Source of the DNA: Pseudomonas palleroniana
GTDB taxonomy: Bacteria; Pseudomonadota; Gammaproteobacteria; Pseudomonadales; Pseudomonadaceae
Assembly: GCF_003031675.1 (NCBI RefSeq)
Contig: NZ_PYWX01000071.1
Span: 124,001-188,000, forward strand
DNA length: 64,000 nucleotides
Reading direction: 5' to 3'
The notes under the pieces are model-generated. The model saw nothing but the letters and a program-made list of their open reading frames with translations, was not told where the DNA came from and ran no database searches. This document shows, piece by piece, positions 9,530 through 19,044 of the stretch. Position 1 is the stretch's first letter. The number at the start of each line of letters is the position of its first letter. A program made the position numbers and the translations under genes.

Positions 9530-10533
9530 CCTGGTTCACCCCTGAAGTGATCGACGTGATCATTGCGGTCCTCAAGGCTGTCGTGATCCTGTTGGCCGTG
9601 GTCGTCGCGGGCGCCCTGCTCAGCTTCGTCGAACGTCGCCTGCTGGGCTGGTGGCAGGACCGTTACGGTCCGAACCGCGTTGGCCCGTTCGGCATGTTCC
9701 AGATCGCCGCCGACATGCTGAAAATGTTCTTCAAGGAAGACTGGACCCCACCGTTTGCCGACAAGGTGATCTTCACCCTGGCACCGGTCGTGGCCATGAG
9801 CGCCTTGCTGATCGCCTTCGCGATCATTCCGATCACCCCGACCTGGGGCGTGGCGGACCTGAACATCGGCTTGCTGTTCTTCTTCGCCATGGCCGGCCTG
9901 TCGGTCTATGCGGTGCTGTTCGCCGGTTGGTCGAGCAACAACAAGTTCGCCCTGCTCGGCAGCTTGCGGGCTTCGGCCCAGACCGTGTCCTACGAAGTGT
10001 TCATGGGCCTGGCGCTGATGGGCATCGTGGTGCAGGTCGGCTCGTTCAACATGCGCGACATCGTCGAGTACCAGGCACAGAACCTGTGGTTCATCATTCC
10101 GCAGTTCTTCGGCTTCTGCACCTTCTTCATCGCCGGCGTCGCCGTGACTCACCGTCACCCGTTCGACCAGCCTGAAGCGGAACAGGAACTGGCCGACGGT
10201 TACCACATTGAATACGCCGGCATGAAATGGGGCATGTTCTTCGTTGGCGAGTACATCGGCATCATCTTGATCTCGGCCCTGTTGGTCACGCTGTTCTTCG
10301 GCGGCTGGCACGGTCCGTTCGGCATCCTGCCGCAGTTGGCGTTCTTCTGGTTCTTCCTGAAGACCGCGTTCTTCATCATGTTGTTCATCCTGCTGCGCGC
10401 TTCCATTCCGCGCCCACGCTATGACCAGGTGATGGATTTCAGCTGGCGCTTCTGCCTGCCGCTGACCCTGATCAATTTGCTGGTGACGGCTGCCGTTGTG
10501 TTGTTGAACACGCCAGCCGGCGCGGTTCAGTGA
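9526..10533 (+). CDS. nuoH: NADH-quinone oxidoreductase subunit H
   Basis: Membrane subunit of complex I that closes the quinone-binding cavity and takes part in coupling to proton pumping. The 335-residue protein is very hydrophobic with about eight helices. Conserved segments include RRLLGWWQDRYGPNRVGPFG in the first cytosolic loop and the acidic loop THRHPFDQPEAEQELADGYH. It follows nuoG with an ATGA overlap and precedes nuoI by 11 bases. Confidence 0.97.
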   Translation: MTWFTPEVIDVIIAVLKAVVILLAVVVAGALLSFVERRLLGWWQDRYGPNRVGPFGMFQIAADMLKMFFKEDWTPPFADKVIFTLAPVVAMSALLIAFAIIPITPTWGVADLNIGLLFFFAMAGLSVYAVLFAGWSSNNKFALLGSLRASAQTVSYEVFMGLALMGIVVQVGSFNMRDIVEYQAQNLWFIIPQFFGFCTFFIAGVAVTHRHPFDQPEAEQELADGYHIEYAGMKWGMFFVGEYIGIILISALLVTLFFGGWHGPFGILPQLAFFWFFLKTAFFIMLFILLRASIPRPRYDQVMDFSWRFCLPLTLINLLVTAAVVLLNTPAGAVQ

Positions 10534-10544
10534 GGATTTGACCC

Positions 10545-11093
10545 ATGTTCAAATATATTGGCGACATCGTTAAGGGTACCGGTACCCAGTTGCGAAGCCT
10601 GGTGATGGTGTTCGGTCACGGCTTCCGCAAACGCGACACCCTGCAATACCCGGAAGAAGCGGTGTACCTGCCGCCGCGCTATCGCGGCCGCATCGTGCTG
10701 ACCCGCGACCCCGATGGCGAAGAGCGTTGCGTAGCCTGCAACCTGTGCGCCGTGGCGTGCCCGGTGGGTTGCATCTCCCTGCAGAAAGCTGAAACCGAAG
10801 ACGGTCGCTGGTACCCGGACTTCTTCCGCATCAACTTCTCGCGCTGCATTTTCTGCGGCCTCTGCGAGGAAGCTTGCCCGACCACCGCGATCCAGCTGAC
10901 ACCGGATTTCGAGATGGCCGAGTTCAAACGTCAGGACCTGGTGTACGAGAAAGAAGATCTGCTGATCTCTGGTCCCGGTAAAAACCCTGATTACAACTTC
11001 TATCGTGTTGCAGGTATGGCCGTTGCCGGTAAGCCAAAAGGCGCCGCACAAAACGAAGCCGAGCCGATCAACGTGAAGAGCTTGCTGCCTTAA
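10545..11093 (+). CDS. nuoI: NADH-quinone oxidoreductase subunit I
   Basis: Ferredoxin-like peripheral subunit carrying two [4Fe-4S] clusters (N6a and N6b) that feed cluster N2. Both binding motifs are plain: Cys62, 65, 68, 72 (CVACNLCAVACP) and Cys101, 104, 107, 111 (CIFCGLCEEACP). The N-terminal amphipathic segment docks on the membrane arm. Length 182 residues fits the family. nuoJ follows after 9 bases, preceded by an AAGGAAGAA ribosome site. Confidence 0.97.
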   Translation: MFKYIGDIVKGTGTQLRSLVMVFGHGFRKRDTLQYPEEAVYLPPRYRGRIVLTRDPDGEERCVACNLCAVACPVGCISLQKAETEDGRWYPDFFRINFSRCIFCGLCEEACPTTAIQLTPDFEMAEFKRQDLVYEKEDLLISGPGKNPDYNFYRVAGMAVAGKPKGAAQNEAEPINVKSLLP

Positions 11094-11102
11094 GGAAGAA
11101 AG

Positions 11103-11606
11103 ATGGAATTCGCTTTCTATTTCGCATCGGGTATCGCGGTTGTGTCCACGCTTCGCGTGATCACCAACACCAACCCCGTGCACGCCCTGCTCTACCTGAT
11201 CATTTCGCTGATCGCCGTGGCCATGACCTTCTTCAGCCTCGGCGCACCGTTCGCCGGTGTCCTGGAAGTGATCGCCTACGCCGGCGCCATCATGGTGCTG
11301 TTCGTGTTTGTGGTGATGATGCTCAACCTGGGGCCGGCTTCGGTCGCCCAGGAGCGCGTCTGGCTCAAACCCGGTATCTGGCTCGGCCCGGTTGTCCTCG
11401 CCGCCCTGCTGCTGGGTGAACTGCTGTATGTGCTGTTCGCTCACCAGAGCGGCCAGGCCATCGGCCACACCACCGTGGATGCAAAAGCCGTGGGCGTCAG
11501 CCTGTTCGGCCCGTACCTGCTGGTGGTCGAACTGGCGTCGATGCTGCTGCTCGCCGCAGCCGTCACCGCCTTCCACTTGGGCCGCAACGAAGCCAAGGAG
11601 CAATGA
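11103..11606 (+). CDS. nuoJ: NADH-quinone oxidoreductase subunit J
   Basis: Membrane-arm subunit with five predicted helices, 167 residues. The third helix carries EVIAYAGAIMVLFVFVVMM, the region with a pi-bulge that forms part of the E-channel next to NuoK and NuoA. The C-terminus (FHLGRNEAKEQ) is hydrophilic. The gene sits between nuoI and nuoK; its last codons contain the AAGGAG that serves as the nuoK ribosome site. Confidence 0.96.
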   Translation: MEFAFYFASGIAVVSTLRVITNTNPVHALLYLIISLIAVAMTFFSLGAPFAGVLEVIAYAGAIMVLFVFVVMMLNLGPASVAQERVWLKPGIWLGPVVLAALLLGELLYVLFAHQSGQAIGHTTVDAKAVGVSLFGPYLLVVELASMLLLAAAVTAFHLGRNEAKEQ

Positions 11607-11608
11607 CG

Positions 11609-11917
11609 ATGCCTGCTATCCCCTTGGAGCATGGTCTGGCGGTCGCCGGCATCCTGTTCTGCCTTGGCCTGGTCGGCCTGATGGTCCGCCGTAACATTCT
11701 GTTCGTGTTGATGAGCCTGGAAATCATGATGAACGCCGCAGCACTGGCCTTCATCGTCGCGGGTGCACGTTGGGGCCAGCCGGATGGACAAGTCATGTTC
11801 ATCCTGGTGATCAGCCTGGCAGCCGCCGAGGCCAGTATCGGCCTGGCGATCCTGCTGCAACTGTATCGTCGCTTCCACACGCTTGATATCGACGCTGCCA
11901 GTGAGATGCGCGGATGA
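11609..11917 (+). CDS. nuoK: NADH-quinone oxidoreductase subunit K
   Basis: Small antiporter-related membrane subunit with three helices and two conserved membrane glutamates, visible in MSLEIMMNAAALAF and AAAEASIGLAI. I chose ATG 11609 (MPAIPLEHGL, 102 residues) because AAGGAG at 11595-11600 is then 8 bases upstream; an ATG two codons earlier at 11603 is only 2 bases from it. The stop overlaps nuoL by four bases. Confidence 0.95.
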   Translation: MPAIPLEHGLAVAGILFCLGLVGLMVRRNILFVLMSLEIMMNAAALAFIVAGARWGQPDGQVMFILVISLAAAEASIGLAILLQLYRRFHTLDIDAASEMRG

Positions 11918-13767
11918 ACATGATCTTTCTGACTTTCGTATTTCCCCTGATCGGTTTCCTGCTGCTGTCGTTCTCCCGTGGACGCTGGTCGGAAAACCTC
12001 TCGGCCCTGGTGGGCGTGGGCTCGATTGGCCTGTCGGCGATCGTTGCCGCCTACGTCATCTGGCAATTCAACGTGGCCCCGCCGGAAGGCGGCCACTACA
12101 CCCTGGTGCTGTGGCAGTGGATGTCGGTGGAGGGCTTCAAGCCCAACTTCGCCCTCTACATCGACGGCCTGTCGATCACCATGCTCGGCGTGGTGGTGGG
12201 CGTGGGTTTCCTGATCCACCTGTTCGCGTCCTGGTACATGCGCGGTGAAGCCGGTTACTCGCGCTTCTTCTCGTACACCAACCTGTTTATCGCCAGCATG
12301 CTGTTCCTGGTACTGGGCGATAACCTGTTGTTCCTGTACTTCGGCTGGGAAGGCGTGGGCCTGTGCTCGTACCTGCTGATCGGTTTCTACTACAGCAACC
12401 GCAACAACGGTAACGCGGCACTCAAGGCCTTTATCGTCACCCGTATCGGCGACGTGTTCATGGCAATCGGCCTGTTCATCCTGTTCCAACAGGTGGGCAC
12501 GCTGAACATCCAGGAACTGCTGGTACTGGCACCGCAGAAATTCCAGGTCGGCGACTTCTGGATCACCCTGGCCACCCTGATGCTGCTGGGCGGTGCCGTG
12601 GGTAAATCCGCGCAACTGCCGCTGCAAACCTGGCTGGCGGATGCGATGGCCGGTCCTACCCCGGTTTCGGCACTGATCCACGCCGCAACCATGGTAACCG
12701 CTGGTGTCTACCTGATTGCGCGTACCCATGGCCTGTTCACCCTGGCGCCGGAAATCCTGCACCTGGTCGGCCTGGTCGGCGGCGTGACCCTGGTACTGGC
12801 CGGCTTCGCTGCGCTGGTACAGACCGACATCAAGCGCATCCTCGCCTACTCGACCATGAGCCAGATCGGCTACATGTTCCTGGCCCTGGGCGTCGGTGCC
12901 TGGGACGCGGCGATCTTCCACCTGATGACCCACGCCTTCTTCAAGGCCCTGCTGTTCCTCGCTTCCGGTGCGGTGATCGTTGCCTGCCACCACGAGCAGA
13001 ACATCTTCAAGATGGGTGGCCTGTGGAAAAAACTGCCGTTGGCCTACGCCAGCTTCATCGTCGGTGGTGCCGCCCTGGCTGCCCTGCCGTTGGTGACCGC
13101 CGGTTTCTACTCGAAAGACGAGATCCTCTGGGAAGCCTTTGCCAGCGGTAACCAGAACCTGCTGTACGCAGGCCTGGTGGGTGCGTTCATGACCTCGCTG
13201 TACACCTTCCGCCTGATCTTCATCACCTTCCACGGTGAAGCCAAGACCGAAGCACACGCAGGCCACGGCATCTCGCACTGGCTGCCATTGTCGGTACTGA
13301 TCGTGCTGTCGACCTTCGTCGGTGCCATGATCACGCCGCCACTGCACGGCGTATTGCCACAAAGCGTCGGCCATGCCGGCGGCGAAGCCCAGCACAGCCT
13401 GGAAATCGTCTCGGGCGCCATCGCCATTGCCGGTATCCTGCTGGCGGCCCTGCTGTTCCTCGGCAAGCGTCGCTTCGTGACCGCCGTTGCCAACAGTGGC
13501 ATTGGCCGCTTCCTTTCGGCCTGGTGGTTCGCTGCCTGGGGCTTCGATTGGATCTACGACAAACTGTTCGTCAAGCCATACCTGGCCATCAGCCATGTAC
13601 TGCGTAAAGACCCGCTCGACCAGACCATCGGTTTGATCCCGCGCGCCGCCAAGGCCGGTCACACCGCCCTGAGCCGCAGCGAGACTGGCCAACTGCGCTG
13701 GTATGCAGCTTCCATGGCGGCCGGTGCCGTGCTAGTGATCGGCGCCATCGTAGTGGTAGCGGTCTGA
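11914..13767 (+). CDS. nuoL: NADH-quinone oxidoreductase subunit L
   Basis: Distal proton-pumping subunit of the membrane arm, homologous to Mrp antiporter subunit A, 617 residues. The Proton_antipo core contains LFLYFGWEGVGLCSYLLIGFYY and the broken-helix segment TWLADAMAGPTPVSALIHAATMVTAG. The C-terminal lateral helix region (about residues 515-590, ending in ALSRSETGQLRWY) spans the arm. Starts by ATGA overlap with nuoK; nuoM follows after 39 bases. Confidence 0.97.
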   Translation: MNMIFLTFVFPLIGFLLLSFSRGRWSENLSALVGVGSIGLSAIVAAYVIWQFNVAPPEGGHYTLVLWQWMSVEGFKPNFALYIDGLSITMLGVVVGVGFLIHLFASWYMRGEAGYSRFFSYTNLFIASMLFLVLGDNLLFLYFGWEGVGLCSYLLIGFYYSNRNNGNAALKAFIVTRIGDVFMAIGLFILFQQVGTLNIQELLVLAPQKFQVGDFWITLATLMLLGGAVGKSAQLPLQTWLADAMAGPTPVSALIHAATMVTAGVYLIARTHGLFTLAPEILHLVGLVGGVTLVLAGFAALVQTDIKRILAYSTMSQIGYMFLALGVGAWDAAIFHLMTHAFFKALLFLASGAVIVACHHEQNIFKMGGLWKKLPLAYASFIVGGAALAALPLVTAGFYSKDEILWEAFASGNQNLLYAGLVGAFMTSLYTFRLIFITFHGEAKTEAHAGHGISHWLPLSVLIVLSTFVGAMITPPLHGVLPQSVGHAGGEAQHSLEIVSGAIAIAGILLAALLFLGKRRFVTAVANSGIGRFLSAWWFAAWGFDWIYDKLFVKPYLAISHVLRKDPLDQTIGLIPRAAKAGHTALSRSETGQLRWYAASMAAGAVLVIGAIVVVAV

Positions 13768-13806
13768 TATGAACTTTGCGAACTTGCGAAAGGAAACGAG
13801 CCCGTC

Positions 13807-15339
13807 ATGATTCTGCCCTGGCTAATCCTGATCCCCTTTATCGGCGGCCTGCTCTGCTGGATGGGTGAACGCTTCGGCGCCACCCTCCCCCGCTGGATTG
13901 CGTTGCTGACCATGTCCCTGGAACTCGCACTCGGCCTCTGGCTGTGGGCCCATGGTGACTATTCATTCGCTCCGGCACCGGGTGTCGATCCAACCTTCGC
14001 GCTTGAATTCAAGCACGTGTGGATCCAGCGCTTCGGCATCAACGTGCACCTGGCCCTCGACGGCCTGTCGCTGTTGATGATCCTGCTGACCGGCCTGCTG
14101 GGTATCCTCTCGGTACTCTGCTCCTGGAAAGAAATCCAGCGTCACGTGGGCTTCTTCCACCTGAACCTGATGTGGATCCTGGGCGGCGTCGTCGGCGTGT
14201 TCCTCGCCCTCGACCTGTTCATGTTCTTCTTCTTCTGGGAAATGATGCTGGTGCCGATGTACTTCCTCATCGCGCTCTGGGGTCACAGTTCTTCGGACGG
14301 CAAGAAAACCCGGATCTACGCGGCGACCAAGTTCTTCATCTTCACCCAGGCTTCCGGCCTGATCATGTTGGTGGCGATCCTGGGCCTGGTACTGGTCAAC
14401 TTCAACAACACCGGCGTGATTACCTTCAACTACGCCGACCTGTTGAAAACCAAGATGTCCCTGACCACCGAGTACATCCTGATGCTGGGCTTCTTCATCG
14501 CATTCGCGGTGAAGCTGCCGGTGGTGCCGTTCCACTCCTGGCTGCCTGACGCTCACGCCCAGGCGCCAACAGCAGGTTCGGTCGACCTGGCCGGTATCCT
14601 GTTGAAGACCGCGGCGTATGGTCTGCTGCGTTTCGCCCTGCCGCTGTTCCCGAATGCCTCGGCCGAGTTCGCGCCGATCGCCATGACCCTGGGTCTGATC
14701 GGGATCTTCTACGGCGCGTTCCTGGCCTTCGCGCAAACCGACATCAAGCGTCTGATCGCGTTCTCGTCCGTTTCGCACATGGGTTTCGTACTGATCGGCA
14801 TCTACTCCGGCAGCCAGCTGGCGTTGCAAGGCGCAGTGATCCAGATGCTGGCCCACGGTGTCTCGGCCGCTGCCCTCTTTATCCTGAGTGGCCAGTTGTA
14901 CGAACGCCTGCACACCCGCGACATGCGTGAGATGGGTGGCGTGTGGTCGCGCATCGCCTACCTGCCGGCGATCAGCCTGTTCTTTGCCGCGGCGTCCCTG
15001 GGCCTGCCGGGCACCGGTAACTTCATCGGCGAATTCCTGATCCTGATGGGCTCGTTCGTACAGACACCGTGGATCAGCGCCATCGCTACATCCGGCCTGG
15101 TATTCGGCTCGGTCTACTCGCTGATCATGATCCACCGCGCCTACTTCGGCCCGGCCAAGTCCGACACTGTCCTGCAAGGGATGGATGCTCGCGAACTGAT
15201 CATGGTGCTCGGCCTTGCGGTACTGCTGATCTACATCGGCGTGTACCCGCAACCGTTCCTGGACACTTCTGCCGCAACGATGCATGGCGTGCAGCAGTGG
15301 TTCGGCACCGCCTTCTCTCAACTCGCTTCGGCCCGGTAA
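13807..15339 (+). CDS. nuoM: NADH-quinone oxidoreductase subunit M
   Basis: Second antiporter-like proton-pumping subunit, 510 residues with about 14 helices. Visible family features are FFFWEMMLVPMYFLIALWG with the conserved glutamate in helix 5, KLPVVPFHSWLPDAHAQAPT and the lysine-bearing AFAQTDIKRLIAFSSVSHMG. A GAAAGGAAACGAG ribosome site lies upstream. nuoN begins 7 bases after its stop codon. Confidence 0.97.
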   Translation: MILPWLILIPFIGGLLCWMGERFGATLPRWIALLTMSLELALGLWLWAHGDYSFAPAPGVDPTFALEFKHVWIQRFGINVHLALDGLSLLMILLTGLLGILSVLCSWKEIQRHVGFFHLNLMWILGGVVGVFLALDLFMFFFFWEMMLVPMYFLIALWGHSSSDGKKTRIYAATKFFIFTQASGLIMLVAILGLVLVNFNNTGVITFNYADLLKTKMSLTTEYILMLGFFIAFAVKLPVVPFHSWLPDAHAQAPTAGSVDLAGILLKTAAYGLLRFALPLFPNASAEFAPIAMTLGLIGIFYGAFLAFAQTDIKRLIAFSSVSHMGFVLIGIYSGSQLALQGAVIQMLAHGVSAAALFILSGQLYERLHTRDMREMGGVWSRIAYLPAISLFFAAASLGLPGTGNFIGEFLILMGSFVQTPWISAIATSGLVFGSVYSLIMIHRAYFGPAKSDTVLQGMDARELIMVLGLAVLLIYIGVYPQPFLDTSAATMHGVQQWFGTAFSQLASAR

Positions 15340-15346
15340 GAGCGCT

Positions 15347-16810
15347 ATGGAATTCACGATCCAACACTTTATCGCGCTTGCGCCGCTGCTGATCACCAGC
15401 CTCACCATCGTGGTGGTGATGCTGGCGATCGCCTGGCGCCGCAATCACTCGCAAACGTTCCTGCTGTCCTGTGCCGGCCTGAACCTGGCCTTGCTGTCGA
15501 TCATTCCGGCCCTCAAGGTCGCGCCACTGGCGGTGACCCCGCTGATGATGGTCGATGACTTCGCGCTGCTGTACATCGCGTTGATCCTCGTAGCCACCCT
15601 GGCGTGCGTCACCCTCGCCCATGCCTACATGGGCGAAGGCGGCACCGGCTACCCGGGCAACAAGGAAGAGCTGTACCTGCTGATCCTGCTGGCTGCTGCC
15701 GGTGGTATCGTGCTGGTCAGCGCACAGCACCTGGCCGGCTTGTTCATCGGCCTGGAACTGCTGTCGATCCCGACCTACGGCCTGGTGGCCTACGCCTTCT
15801 TCAACAAGCGCTCCCTGGAAGCCGGCATCAAGTACATGGTGCTGTCGGCCGCCGGTTCCGCGTTCCTGTTGTTCGGTATGGCCCTGCTCTACGCCGAAGC
15901 CGGCAACCTGAGCTTCACCGGGATCGGCCACGCCCTGGCCACCACCAGCATGCCTGCGCCGATTGCCCAACTGGGCCTGGCGATGATGCTGATCGGCCTG
16001 GCGTTCAAGCTGTCGTTGGTGCCCTTCCACCTGTGGACCCCGGACGTGTACGAAGGCGCCCCGGCGCCGGTGGCTGCGTTCCTGGCCACGGCGTCGAAGG
16101 TGGCCGTATTCGCGGTGATGGTGCGTCTGTTCCAGATCTCGCCTGCCGCCAACACCGGCGTGCTGAGCACCGTGCTGACCGTGATCGCCATCGCGTCGAT
16201 CCTGTTCGGTAACCTGCTTGCCCTGACCCAGAACAACCTCAAGCGCCTGCTGGGTTACTCGTCCATCGCGCACTTCGGCTACCTGCTGATCGCCCTGGTG
16301 GCGAGCAAAGGCCTGGCCGTGGAAGCCATGGGTGTGTACCTGGTCACCTACGTGATCACCAGCCTCGGCGCGTTCGGCGTGATCACCCTGATGTCCTCGC
16401 CGTTCAAAGGCCGTGACGCTGATGCCCTGTACGAATACCGCGGCCTGTTCTGGCGCCGTCCGTACCTGACCGCCGTACTGACCGTGATGATGCTGTCCCT
16501 GGCGGGTATCCCGCTGACGGCCGGTTTCATCGGCAAGTTCTACATCGTGGCGACCGGTGTTGAAGCGCACGAATGGTGGCTGGTGGCATCCCTGGTGCTG
16601 GGTAGCGCCATTGGCGTGTTCTACTACCTGCGCGTGATGGTCACCCTGTACCTGATCGAGCCAAACCTGCGTCGTGTGGATGCCGAGCTGCACTGGGAAC
16701 AGAAAGCCGGTGGCGTAATGCTGCTGGCCATCGCCCTGCTCGCGTTCTTCCTGGGCGTGTACCCACAACCGTTGCTCACCCTGGTGCAGCACGCGGTGTT
16801 GGGCGTTTGA
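15347..16810 (+). CDS. nuoN: NADH-quinone oxidoreductase subunit N
   Basis: Third antiporter-like subunit of complex I, next to NuoK, 487 residues from ATG 15347 (MEFTIQHFIALAPLL). An open frame reaches back to 15284 but would overlap nuoM, so the later start is chosen. Conserved features include GLELLSIPTYGLVAYAFF, KLSLVPFHLWTPDVYEGAP and NNLKRLLGYSSIAHFGYLL. It is the last gene of the operon and is followed after 26 bases by a strong terminator. Confidence 0.96.
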   Translation: MEFTIQHFIALAPLLITSLTIVVVMLAIAWRRNHSQTFLLSCAGLNLALLSIIPALKVAPLAVTPLMMVDDFALLYIALILVATLACVTLAHAYMGEGGTGYPGNKEELYLLILLAAAGGIVLVSAQHLAGLFIGLELLSIPTYGLVAYAFFNKRSLEAGIKYMVLSAAGSAFLLFGMALLYAEAGNLSFTGIGHALATTSMPAPIAQLGLAMMLIGLAFKLSLVPFHLWTPDVYEGAPAPVAAFLATASKVAVFAVMVRLFQISPAANTGVLSTVLTVIAIASILFGNLLALTQNNLKRLLGYSSIAHFGYLLIALVASKGLAVEAMGVYLVTYVITSLGAFGVITLMSSPFKGRDADALYEYRGLFWRRPYLTAVLTVMMLSLAGIPLTAGFIGKFYIVATGVEAHEWWLVASLVLGSAIGVFYYLRVMVTLYLIEPNLRRVDAELHWEQKAGGVMLLAIALLAFFLGVYPQPLLTLVQHAVLGV

Positions 16811-16836
16811 TCGCTTAGGCACATGCAGTCAACAGA

Positions 16837-16859
16837 ACGGCGCCTTCGGGCGCCGTTTT
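16837..16859 (+). terminator. Rho-independent terminator of the nuo operon
   Basis: Perfect 8-bp stem ACGGCGCC / GGCGCCGT around a TTCG tetraloop, followed by TTTT. It lies 26 bases after the nuoN stop codon. Confidence 0.9.
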
Positions 16860-16885
16860 GCATTCTTGCCATTGTTTACATTTCC

Positions 16886-17018
16886 TGTGGCGAGGGAGCT
16901 TGCTCCCGTTGGGGCGCGAAGCGACCCCAGCACAGACACCGCATTACCCCTGAGAAATCTCAGTGTCAGGTTTCAGGGCCGCTACGCAGCCCAACGGGAG
17001 CAAGCTCCCTCGCCACGA
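16886..17018. repeat. REPIN, GIII class (GAGGGAGCTTGCTCCC units)
   Basis: Two inverted units that start TGTGGCGAGGGAGCTTGC and end GCAAGCTCCCTCGCCACGA flank a spacer of about 80 bp. The core GAGGGAGCTTGCTCCC is itself palindromic and matches the class I know as GIII of P. fluorescens SBW25, distinct from the three GI elements elsewhere in this window. It lies between nuoN and the outer-membrane protein gene. Confidence 0.85.
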
Positions 17019-17126
17019 CAAACGCGCTCGCCAGAAATGCAAACTCGCAGCGCTGGGTTGAACCCATACCTTTAACGTCTCCACCCTCCCCCATCACCAC
17101 AAAACGCTCCACACAGATAAACGGCG

Positions 17127-17163
17127 CAAAAAAAACGCCCCGAATCACTTCGGGGCGTTTTTC
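17127..17163. terminator. Bidirectional terminator
   Basis: Stem AACGCCCCGA / TCGGGGCGTT around ATCACT, with an A-run on the left and TTTTT on the right, so it can act on both strands. It ends the outer-membrane protein gene transcribed from the minus strand, whose stop codon is at 17197. It would also stop read-through from nuo. Confidence 0.85.
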
Positions 17164-17196
17164 ATTCACGTCGACGTGTCTGGCTCAATCGCAGCC

Positions 17197-17949
17197 TTAA
17201 AACGTGATACCCACCTTGAAACCGTACTCATCACGCTTGAGCTTGGTGTTGTCGGCGGTAAAGGAGTCTTCGTCGAGCTTGTATTCGGTGCGGGTGTAGT
17301 ACAAGCCCGCCATCACCGGCAGATTGCCATTTTGGTTCATCAGCAGGCTGACTTCGGCGTAGGGGTTGGTGCGATCCTTGAGGTCTACAGTGTCACTGCC
17401 CACGCCATCCACTTTGAGTTTGGCGCGGCCGTCGATGGTCTGACGGGCACCGGCTTCAACGCGCAGGGTCATGTCATCGAACTGGTGGTTGTAGCCCAGT
17501 GCCAGCTTGGCGAATGGCGATTTATTGGTGAGCTTGACGTCATAGCCGTTGGTGTCGGGCTCATAGCGGGTCCAGGTGTAGCCACCGCCCACAATCACGT
17601 CGACGAAGTTGCGCGCATCCAGCGCGGCGCGCCAGCCGAGGTCCAGGTCAGCCTGACCTTCCTTGAGCTTGTCGTCGCTTTTTTCGCCGTACTTGGCTTC
17701 GATACCGGCTTGATAGATGAAGCCGGATTCGGCAGTCAGCTTGTTGCCGAAGTTGTAGAACAGCCCGGCTTCAGGCATGTGGCTCTTGTCGCTTGCGCTG
17801 CCGCCTTCGAATTTGAAATCGTTATAGCTACCCAGGATACCGAAGGTGGAAATAGGGCCGGTAGGCGGTGCCGCGAACACCACGGCAGGTGCAGCGACCA
17901 GCGCCAGCAGGGAGGAACCCTTGAAGATTTTTCCGAATAGCTTGGACAT
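17197..17949 (-). CDS. Outer-membrane beta-barrel protein
   Basis: A 250-residue protein with a Sec signal peptide (SSLLALVAAPAVVFA, cleavage near residue 26). The rest is alternating hydrophobic/polar strand pattern with aromatic girdles and a C-terminal KVGITF, the terminal Phe being typical of Bam-inserted barrels. I cannot name a substrate or a well-characterised family; it resembles small OmpW/OmpA-like barrels of unknown role. The AAGGAG ribosome site lies 8 bases before the ATG. It is a single gene ended by the bidirectional terminator at 17127-17163. Confidence 0.8.
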   Translation of the reverse strand: MSKLFGKIFKGSSLLALVAAPAVVFAAPPTGPISTFGILGSYNDFKFEGGSASDKSHMPEAGLFYNFGNKLTAESGFIYQAGIEAKYGEKSDDKLKEGQADLDLGWRAALDARNFVDVIVGGGYTWTRYEPDTNGYDVKLTNKSPFAKLALGYNHQFDDMTLRVEAGARQTIDGRAKLKVDGVGSDTVDLKDRTNPYAEVSLLMNQNGNLPVMAGLYYTRTEYKLDEDSFTADNTKLKRDEYGFKVGITF

Positions 17950-18072
17950 CGTTTTACATCTCCTTGTGAGTGAGCAAATTATTCAGGAACCGCTTCGAAC
18001 CTCGGCCGTTGGCAAAGGTTCGAATTAATTTGCATCGTTTTGGAGGTAAAACGGTTCAGCGATGGCTCTAGC

Positions 18073-18924
18073 TCAAGGCTCTGCAGTGTTGGCCATTATT
18101 AAGCCACTGAGCGCTTCGCGAAGCTTGGGATCGGTTGGCAGGTGAATACCAAAGGTCTCTTGCAGCAGTGCCAGCAGTTCATCCGCACTGTCGATCACGC
18201 ACTTTTCGCTGGGCCCATCCAGGCTGTGCACCGCATAGTGGGCATTGGCCAAGGTATAACGCTTACCCGGGGCCAACCGTGCCGCTTTCAACTGGCCGAG
18301 GAACACCGAGTCAGGGTGTGTAGAGACGTACCAGTTGCCGATTTCGTAGTCGATGGCGGCCTGCACTTGCAGGTCGAACACATACAAACCGCGCCACTCC
18401 CCGGCGACCAGCACCCACAGGGTGTAACTGCCCTGCCCGTCGAAGGTCAGCCGATAAGGTTCGTGGGCCGTGGCCTGCTGCGCTTGGGTGTCCAGTTGCA
18501 ACGGGCTGCTGGGCACCATGCCGCCAAAGCCGACATCCGTGATATAGCGCACGCCCTCCAGGGTCACCAGGCTCAAGCGGTGGGTGCGCGCCGTGTGCGC
18601 ATCCGCCGGACCACCCAGCACCACGCGGCCGGTGATGCCCCGTGCGTCGAAGCCGAGTTCCTGCAACAGCGCCAGGAACATCTGGTTCAGCTCATAGCAA
18701 TACCCGCCGCGCCCATCCAACAGGATTTTTTGCTCGACACTGGGCAAGTCGATGGGTACCGGCCTGTGCAACAAGGTCGACACGCTCTCGAAGGCAAAGG
18801 TGCACACGTGGCGCAATTGCAGCGCTTGCAGGGTTTCAAGGGTCGGCGGTGGGGGCGAAGCGTAGCCCAGGCGTTGCAGATAAAGCTGGCTGTGAGTCAG
18901 GCGGCTGTCAGTGGGGTGGGACAT
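18073..18924 (-). CDS. Arylamine N-acetyltransferase
   Basis: Cytosolic enzyme that transfers an acetyl group from acetyl-CoA to arylamines or arylhydroxylamines. The Cys-His-Asp catalytic triad is visible: Cys76 in GRGGYCYELNQ, His115 in RTHRLSLV and Asp130 in YITDVGFGG. The 283-residue length and the N-terminal YLQRLGY segment fit the NAT family. It lies 123 bases upstream of the outer-membrane protein gene on the same strand and is divergent from the small gene at 19045. The natural substrate cannot be read from the sequence. Confidence 0.93.
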   Translation of the reverse strand: MSHPTDSRLTHSQLYLQRLGYASPPPPTLETLQALQLRHVCTFAFESVSTLLHRPVPIDLPSVEQKILLDGRGGYCYELNQMFLALLQELGFDARGITGRVVLGGPADAHTARTHRLSLVTLEGVRYITDVGFGGMVPSSPLQLDTQAQQATAHEPYRLTFDGQGSYTLWVLVAGEWRGLYVFDLQVQAAIDYEIGNWYVSTHPDSVFLGQLKAARLAPGKRYTLANAHYAVHSLDGPSEKCVIDSADELLALLQETFGIHLPTDPKLREALSGLIMANTAEP

Positions 18925-19044
18925 GGCGCGATCCTTGAGCGCGTGGCGAAGGCGTCACTATGCCGCGCCAGCCAACGGCTTGTCATTTTGAATGAACCTT
19001 TCTCGGCGCCAACCTATCCATCTATAACAAGACAGGGAGGCAAC

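Noticed and set aside
18142..19044. Long plus-strand frame extending the small gene at 19045 upstream
   Set aside because: It is antisense to the acetyltransferase gene, whose catalytic triad is clear; the SD before ATG 19045 marks the real start.
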